From Phytoseiulus persimilis (Eukaryota; Arthropoda; Arachnida; Mesostigmata; Phytoseiidae), in the NCBI GenBank assembly GCA_037576195.1, contig CM075101.1, positions 45,136,001 to 45,200,000 on the forward strand: a stretch of DNA of 64,000 nt. The letters run 5' to 3'. Below, in pieces: positions 57,640-64,000 of the stretch; positions within the stretch are counted from its first letter, which is position 1; each line of letters starts with the position of its first letter. Below the pieces are notes generated by a model. That model ran no database searches. It was not told the origin of the DNA and saw only the letters and a list, made by a program, of their open reading frames with translations. Both the position numbers and the translations under genes were made by a program.

Positions 57640-58610
57640 CTTCATCAACTACCATCTTGAGAATTCTGACGATTCATGATATTGCGAATCTCGGCTGTTT
57701 CTCTCAGCATATCTCTAGCTTTTCAAGTGCATTGAAGTACGAGCTCCAAATATCATGGTAGAGACCAATCGGGCAACCCGTGAAGAATGGCATTTCCGCC
57801 CTGAACTCTGAAACCTCTTGGGCTAGGTCAAGCCTCCATTCCGACAGCGAAATTCTCTCCATCATTGAACTGCGACAGCATCATCACAATCAACAGACAG
57901 CATTGAACCGCGAAGCACCCTCCAAAAAAAGCTCGGACACCCGTGCCCAACGCCAGTGCCACGGGCAGGTTTGTTCCGCATATGAAATGGGAACCTATGA
58001 CGATAGCGTAATTGTTTCGTCTGACAATGCAGGCCTGACCATAAACTCCCTCGAGAGTATCTCAACCATCTAAACAGAAGCCTCATTACGAGACCTAGCA
58101 TTAACCAAGCGCGAGCGGAAGTCTGCGTTGAATGCGTAAACATTGGACCTCACACGAACCCTGGAAGTCGCAGCTAAGCGCGATCGGTCATGATCCTGTG
58201 AGTGTGAGAATCAAGTCAGTTCAATCGCGTTAGTTTCGCGGAGGACTCACCCACAGAAACAGCCTGGTTTAGTCACAGTTTGGTGAAGAGATGAGAGAAG
58301 CGCGAGTGGTGTGCATTGAGCCGAATATACGTTCTGGGCTCGTCTCATACGTCTCACATGGTCGCTGTCGAGCCATGGAGCGGTCTTTGACGTGGCTGGA
58401 AGTTGAGTTGGTCCCAAGCCCCTTGGTCGAAGAATATGAGAGTAATCTCTATTTACCACTGAGAGCTCAGTTGCTCTCTCTCAAACCAGCTCGGGATCTG
58501 CCTCCAAACCTTCTTCCCCTAAGAGTGCTCCAGCGCACTCTCTCAGAATCTTACGGCTGACACAAACACCCGTCTCAACTCAGTCATTCGCGGGGTGACG
58601 TGTGAGTGGT
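57640..58610. other. Between Mutator-like element and IR copy C
   Basis: A 90-residue plus-strand frame at 58291-58560 ends in a Leu-rich segment and stops just before the IR copy C start. No family is recognised. Confidence 0.35.
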
Positions 58611-58615
58611 CATAG

Positions 58616-60780
58616 ATGGCGGCGCGAAGTGGACCGTTGATCCCGAGCGTCTTCAGTGCAAGGATTCTCAAGGTTGCTTACCTTCCAGTGAGTGTTCATG
58701 AGTAGCGTTTCATTCTGTCGAAGTTTCTATCGTTGATCATCACTCCAGACCAAGACATACTCGGTTATCATTCCATAATTTAAATCAAATTTTAGCATCG
58801 CGGAGAAACTCAGCTTTGGATGGGCAATAGAATAATCGGCAACTTGCGATTTCTGAGTATTCATATAGGGAATACAGTGGACTCCGCTCATGGGGTCCTC
58901 ATGGGGGGTGTGACGAGAAAAATCGGGAAATAAGCATTTCCAGTTCTTGAGAAATCCGTTTTGGCGTCACATTCACAATGTTGGGTAATGGCGAACCTCA
59001 AGGTCCGAACAAGTCAACCTCTGAACTCGCTCCTATGAGATAGGAGATTCCTTCTTCCGAACTGGAATCACAAGTACCTCTCACTCGGAGCAAGCCAGCG
59101 TTTGAGATACCCGCGTTGAAGAAACGCGTAAAATTATAATCAGCGGGGGCCACTCTTACTGTGTCGGAGCATTCTAAAATCTAAAGCATAACTCATAACC
59201 GAAGACCCCATTCTCGTAGCAATTGGTCAGCTGAGATTGAGATCCAAGCATCGTTACTCACCCGCTCAGATTGTCACTCTCAATTTTCCGTCCCTCTCGA
59301 CTCCGTCGATTTCTCGTGGCCGGGTTCTTAGATTTTGATGCGGTGGTTTCGTCGTTCAAACTCTCAGAACACGCTCATAATACCCGTCGACTGAGAAAAA
59401 GCCCTGGTACCGCTTCCAGCCGTCTGTGAGGAACGTTTTCGTGTGTGAGGAAACCCCTCTTCCTTTGTGAGGGAAGCTCGTTTCATTCCCTCGTCAGAAT
59501 CTGAACGGAAATTCTGACAAGTTGTTGCCGCCAGTGGATCCGACGATACCACACCAGGACTCGATGCACTGAAGAATTCTCTTCTCTCGAGGAAATGCAA
59601 CGCATCCCCCGGAGATATTGTCGTATGGTTCGTCCGTCGACGTCCTGTAAAGCTGCCCACTCACTTCCCAACTGATTTATCTACATATCTTATCCGTCCC
59701 GCGTTTTCACCTCCGGAGCCCCGCAGCTCTGTGGTCCAGTTCAACCCACGATGGAACCGTAACGAGTGTTTTTTTTTTTCAGTTCGCACCCGTGGTGGTT
59801 CCCTATGTGGACGAGGGAGGACAACTCCGGGTTCAAGGCATGGCGGGTGGAATGTTCGACGCGATCGTCAGAGCGTGCAATATCAGGTTTGCATTAAATC
59901 TCATAGATTTGACGGGGAATTGATTGCCAAGCTGAGAAATTCGAATACATCAATCAATTCCAGCTATGAGCTTCAACTTTCATCCGATGGGAGATACGGA
60001 ATGCAACTACCGAACGGGTCCCTCACGGGAGCTCTGCGAGATATAGAGGACCAGGTTGATATTCATGCTCTGTTCAACCATTCAAAGCACTCCTGAGAAT
60101 GTTCCGAATGTCGATCATAGAGAGTGCATTTTGTAGAGGAAGAGAAGAGCCTCCCGCCGCGTAAACCGTTTCCGGAGAGAAGTACCATCACATTATGTGC
60201 ATCTGTTGCAAGCTCGGATGTTGAATGCAGACCAGGCTTGCGCCCTTGAAGCGTTCCTCGCATGAAGGTGGCTCCATTATTTTAACCGACCAAGATATAA
60301 AAATCCGCAGCTCTCGACAAAGGTGTTCAATTTAAACGATTCAGAAAAATGGAAAGCTCTGTCCTCGACCTACAATGTGGTCAACCTGAGAATACGCGCA
60401 GCCACTGTCGTTCCGACTCACTGGGCTTTGGAAACGACCCGAAAAAATCAGAAATTCGCCAAACTCTGGAGTCGAGTCATCCCCCCCCCCCCCCCCTCCT
60501 CCAGCCGCTGTAGTGGAATTTCTTCCGGAGATGCTATGCGCATCGGCAATGCTCTCCTTCCTCACCAACTCGGCGCGAGTGGAATTCCGGATGAGTAACG
60601 TCTCCTTCGTTTCAGACTGCCGATATGACCGTGAACCTATATTTTTCGAACGAGCCGGCCCTGATCGAGCGTCTCCGGATCACCCAGACCTCGGTGTGGG
60701 GGAAAGTCTGCCTGTTGTCCGCGATGCGAACGGCCTACGTGTCCACTCCTGTACCATTTACAGAAGCTTTCGACTGTTGG
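58616..60780 (+). CDS. Ionotropic receptor copy C, first four exons only
   Basis: Exons 58616-58687, 59783-59886, 59964-60054 and 60616-60780 have lengths 72, 104, 91 and 165, identical to exons 1-4 of the receptor at 29.4 kb, with the same phases. The protein reads ILKVAYLP, FAPVVVPYVDEGGQLRVQGM, GGMFDAIVRACN, SYELQLSSDGRYGMQLPNGS, then TADMTVNLYFSNEPALIERL and FTEAFDCW. These form lobe S1 of the ligand-binding domain. All four are open with good splice sites. M1, pore, M3 and S2 exons are not found in the following 2 kb, so this is a truncated gene or one whose remaining exons are unrecognisable. A soluble half-domain product is conceivable but unproven. Confidence 0.7.
60481..60496 (+). 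repeat. Run of 16 C upstream of IR-C exon 4
   Basis: A C homopolymer lies about 120 bases before the exon 4 acceptor. Confidence 0.9.
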
Positions 60781-60784
60781 GTTC

Positions 60785-61385
60785 GTGCAACCAGATTCCT
60801 TCTATAATGACTTCCGATACGTGGAATTTGCGGCTCTGTATTCCCTGTCGTATACCGAGCCAGACAATTGCATGCACGAAAAAACCATCATGTGACATTC
60901 TCATGATGGTTCACTTGTCGTGGAGAGAGAAAGCGGAGCAAGGATGATATCCTCCGTCGTACTTCATGAAAGTCGTCTTCCTGTCCCAGAGCGAATTATG
61001 GCTCCGGTCAGGCGGAACTCTTCCCAGCGAAACATACAAGCTCTCCGATCAACTCAGACCTCTGATTGCGTATGAATTCTCCTCGAGGGCTGAGATGAGT
61101 TCTGAATATTTCCAATCGAAGGCAGATTATGGGGAGTCGATCATGGCTGCGTCTATTCGAGGGAATGAATTGGGGTTGACCTTGGACTGGAACGCGGCTT
61201 TGAGGCAATCATCAGCCGACTGCTGTAGCTCAGAAAGTAACAGAGCTGAGGAATGAAGGGAATGATCGAAATAACAAAAGGAACGGAAAGTGTCGATGAG
61301 TTGAACTCGGAGGTGACCGTCGAGAAGTCGGGGGCTGAAGAGCGTTTCGTCCTGCGCGATGACAGTTGCCGATCTTCGAGTTTTT
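60785..61385. other. Downstream of IR copy C, no recognised exon
   Basis: A 96-residue frame at 60966-61256 shows no receptor motif. Confidence 0.4.
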
Positions 61386-61387
61386 TC

Positions 61388-61580
61388 AGCCTCTATTATA
61401 TCAATTCTCGATTATGTTCACCTCCATTCGATCGATTCTCGATTGTATCAACCTCCATTACATCAATTCTCGGTCATATCAACCTCCATTATACTGGTTC
61501 TCGATCATATAAACCTCCTTTTTATCAACCGTGGCTTAGATCAATTCTAGACTGTAACAACCTCGATCATATGAACCTGA
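61388..61580. repeat. 31-bp minisatellite
   Basis: Four adjacent units of 31 bp at 61400-61523 (for example ATCAATTCTCGGTCATATCA followed by ACCTCCATTAT), with partial units on both sides. Confidence 0.85.
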
Positions 61581-61589
61581 AGTTCAACC

Positions 61590-62420
61590 TCAATGAGATC
61601 AAGCCCGCTAAAAGTCATTTCATCTGAGGAAGTCAGTTCCCATAATACTTTGACGAGAGTGTGTTGACGAAAGTTCAAGCAGGCTACACCATGGATGCAT
61701 GGAAGGCTGTCTCACAAAATCTGATCCAAGGAACGATCGAACTCGCGGATAACTTGACACAGCATTTGGAGAATTCCTTGGGATCCCGTCACATTCCTGG
61801 AAGTTTCTCGACGCCACCTGAAAGCTCTTGCTCGAAGCCCTCGCGAAAGAATCGTGAACTAGACAAAGAAATCTTCAAATAACCTGAACACCTGGTAGAT
61901 CTGTTCCGTAGAATCTTTTTGGAACGATCCGACGGAGTTTCGATTCGGAGAACGGCCTCAAGAATCCCGTCCGATCCGGGGAATGCTGTGTCTAAGAACC
62001 TAAATTTTCTCAACCCCGAATAGATCAACCCTGATTATATTAAAACCTTCACAGTATACCAGGGCGTCCTGAAGCGTAATGGTTGACCATAAGGATAGAA
62101 CAGTAGTGCTACAAGGCGGGAGAAGTGGGTCATCTCGTACTCCGAGGGCACGCGTGTTACCACGTGTTAGATACTATTGTGGGAAAACGTTGAGGCGTTT
62201 GTCCCATATGGCTGGTTCACATGGGGACCCCATGCTTGTTTCGCTCGAATAACGTCGTAGCTATTGTGGCTCGATTCTGAAAGTGATCCCGTTTTCCGGT
62301 GACGATAATCTATCGAGTCGAAGGGCGAATGTGACGTGAACTGTTAGTTCCCTCCGACAAATAGGAGATGATATCGACTCTGTGACGTTCGTGCGACGAG
62401 TGCCCCATCAATGTCTCTTC
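61590..62420. other. No recognised gene
   Basis: A 73-codon plus-strand frame at 61661-61882 and a 79-codon minus-strand frame at 61789-62028 overlap. Neither has a family motif. Confidence 0.4.
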
Positions 62421-62426
62421 GAAAAA

Positions 62427-62642
62427 GGATTTGCGAAGAGCGAACACGGCGATTCGGGTCTTGTGGGGGAGAGCCATTCGAAAGCTTGGTCGTATTATTC
62501 ACGACGGACAGCGCTGTGGAGACAAAAAATATCGATAGATCAGATAAGACTCGATGAAGCTGTGACTGGAAGTGAATGACATCCATTAGGGACTGACGAA
62601 ACGGTGATGACCAAGAGGTACCAGCTGCTAATCAACATTTTG
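62427..62642 (+). repeat. Block shared with IR copy B tail (copy 2)
   Basis: Pairs with 55420-55613: GTATTATTCACGACGGACAG, ATCGATAGATCAGATAAG and CATCCATTAGGGA occur in the same order and spacing. It suggests that copies B and C were duplicated as whole loci of several kilobases. Confidence 0.75.
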
Positions 62643-62649
62643 TTCCAGC

Positions 62650-63585
62650 AGTGGCGACCGAATGTCTGAGTATTGTCCTCGGACGTCAATCGACAACTAA
62701 ATCAGTGAGGGATGAAACTGCGGAGAGATCCTCGTCTCCACGCATGGTTCAAGTCACAACGAACGCCCGATCACAGAGGCGCTTTGTTGGAGCCTTGTTA
62801 AGGTTCCCTTATGTGGAGTCCCAGGGAACCGCTGCAAAATATCCACCAAGATCGACCCACCAAGTTGAAGGAGAATGACCCACTCCAAAAATTCCTCCAA
62901 CAGCATGATCGAATTCACTACACACAAGACCCGAAATTTGCTGTTCTTGGGCTGTGCACTGGACATCGCGAGCGAGAGCCTCGTTCGTTGCTCAACGCGG
63001 CGCCGAACCTGAGAGGATGTAGGCTGCCTGACGCGTATGAGAAACATGCTGATTAAATACGCAAAGGATTAGACCGGAGCCTGAATGAGCATGAGCAAAG
63101 CTCGGTGTTAAGTCGGTATTTCGCGGCCTGGTCGAGAGAATCTTTAACTCCACGCAAGAAGCTGCATGCATGTGCGTGAGAGATTGAGTGCGCGCGTGCA
63201 CATGGAAGTGGGAAACAGAACCATCTGCTCGACGAAGAACAGGGCAGTAAAAATAATTTTTTCATCTCCTCGAACGTGCGCATCTGCTCGAAGGAGGAGC
63301 GTTCCGTTCAGTGATCCTCCGTTGTTCTACTGTTCGCTTTTCCGGACTAGAACGCTGGTTTCTCGCAGGAAGATCGTTTGGCACAGACAGTGCTTTGATC
63401 ATAAACGGGTGCTCAGTGGGAATTACGGCTTGGTCCCCGGAAGATGATGGCGATAAGCGTCGATTCATCCCGTCGAGTGCGCTCCCTGGCAACATCGCTC
63501 GAGTTCAGCCTGCAATTTTGACCGTGTTGAGAAGTACGTAATGGAATGAGTCGAGTCAGAGCGACGGAAACTGAGTAAGACGACG
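62650..63585. other. No recognised gene
   Basis: Overlapping frames on both strands, with no motif. Confidence 0.4.
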
Positions 63586-63589
63586 CTGA

Positions 63590-63770
63590 CATTAACTTGA
63601 ACGGAATCTCTACGCTGGGCCGTCGATTGACGTTCCACGAGATTTCAGGGTCAATCCGACCATATTTCTCGCGGTGCATGAGTAGGGCCACAGACTTCAT
63701 GCACAAACAGATTCGAGCCACTCCCATCGATATACCAGGTCTGGAAATATGTGTGATATGCACGAAATAG
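63590..63770 (-). CDS. Possible exon with YGRIDP motif
   Basis: On the minus strand an acceptor (ATATTTCCAG) near 63740 opens a frame reading MGVARICLCMKSVALLMHRE, then KYGRIDPEISWNVNRR, and a GT follows EIPFK near 63598. It shares its motif with 43.07 kb and with the fragment at the right edge of the window. Function unknown. Confidence 0.3.
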
Positions 63771-63856
63771 ATTCATTTTGGCAGAGAAAATTTTCATGCG
63801 TGATCTCCGTAGCTGTCTTAAAAAGATTGCATGTTCATGCAAGTCGTGCGAGCCGG

Positions 63857-64000
63857 TTAGTGCATAATGTGTCTGGCCCTATTGATGAGGGTAATTTCGA
63901 AGTCTATCTGACCATTTTTCTGGAGTGCCTTGAAAGTGATTCCGGGGCGCATGGATGTAATTACAGGGTCGATCTGATCATACTTCTTGTAGTCCATGGA
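63857..64000 (-). CDS. Partial gene 3' end with YDQIDP motif (runs off the window)
   Basis: From the window edge the minus strand reads open for 47 codons to a TAA at 63857-63859: MDYKKYDQIDPVITSMRPG, then FKALQKNGQIDFEITLINRA. The alternation of charged and hydrophobic residues looks coding. The 5' part lies beyond 64000. Unknown family, same motif as the neighbouring exon. Confidence 0.35.
   Translation of the reverse strand, partial: SMDYKKYDQIDPVITSMRPGITFKALQKNGQIDFEITLINRARHIMH

Overview
This is eukaryotic DNA. Genes are split into short exons with GT/AG introns, AATAAA signals follow stop codons, and decayed LTR and non-LTR retroelements plus cut-and-paste transposons sit between them. 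The protein families (inhibitory serpins, divergent ionotropic receptors (IRs), a Mutator-like transposase of the kind abundant in ticks and other arthropods, K02A2.6-like Gypsy, BEL/Pao, R1-like LINE) point to an arthropod. Compact introns and base composition near 50% GC make a parasitiform mite a reasonable guess, but that guess is inference. I had no search tools, so family names rest on recognised motifs.

Layout. 0.5-1.3 kb: a membrane-anchored gene fragment on the minus strand, perhaps M13 peptidase-like. 1.9-4.5 kb: a decayed Gypsy element. 5-11 kb: mostly unassigned, with one long minus-strand ORF. 11.4-19.9 kb: two seven-exon secreted serpins whose introns have identical phases, clearly a tandem duplication. 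20-26.8 kb: unassigned, with one good 99-codon exon candidate and a possible cysteine-rich secreted gene. 27.3-28.7 kb: an R1-like LINE remnant. 29.4-33.4 kb: an IR gene with recognisable S1, M1, pore, M3 and S2 exons. 37.0-37.8 kb: a large foldback element. 38.6-39.5 kb: a BEL/Pao fragment. 40.2-42.5 kb: three copies of a D-aminoacyl-tRNA deacylase (DTD), of which only the last is intact. 43.4-53.9 kb: an accessory block with two foldback elements built from 16-bp subrepeats, a minus-strand LINE interrupted by a Gypsy fragment, and a TA-flanked pogo/Tigger-like element. 54.5-62.6 kb: two further IR copies, one decayed and one carrying only the first four exons, separated by a nearly intact Mutator-like transposase. 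63.6-64.0 kb: pieces of an unrecognised family sharing a Y-G-R-I-D-P motif with 43.1 kb.

The host genes suggest protease control at the cell exterior (serpins), chemosensation (IRs) and translation proofreading (DTD). I see no operon-like cooperation between them. The strongest curiosities are: the DTD copy that reads Gly-Ala where the family has its catalytic Gly-cisPro; the IR family whose first four exons have been copied without the channel; and two unrelated foldback families that share one unusual 16-bp architecture.
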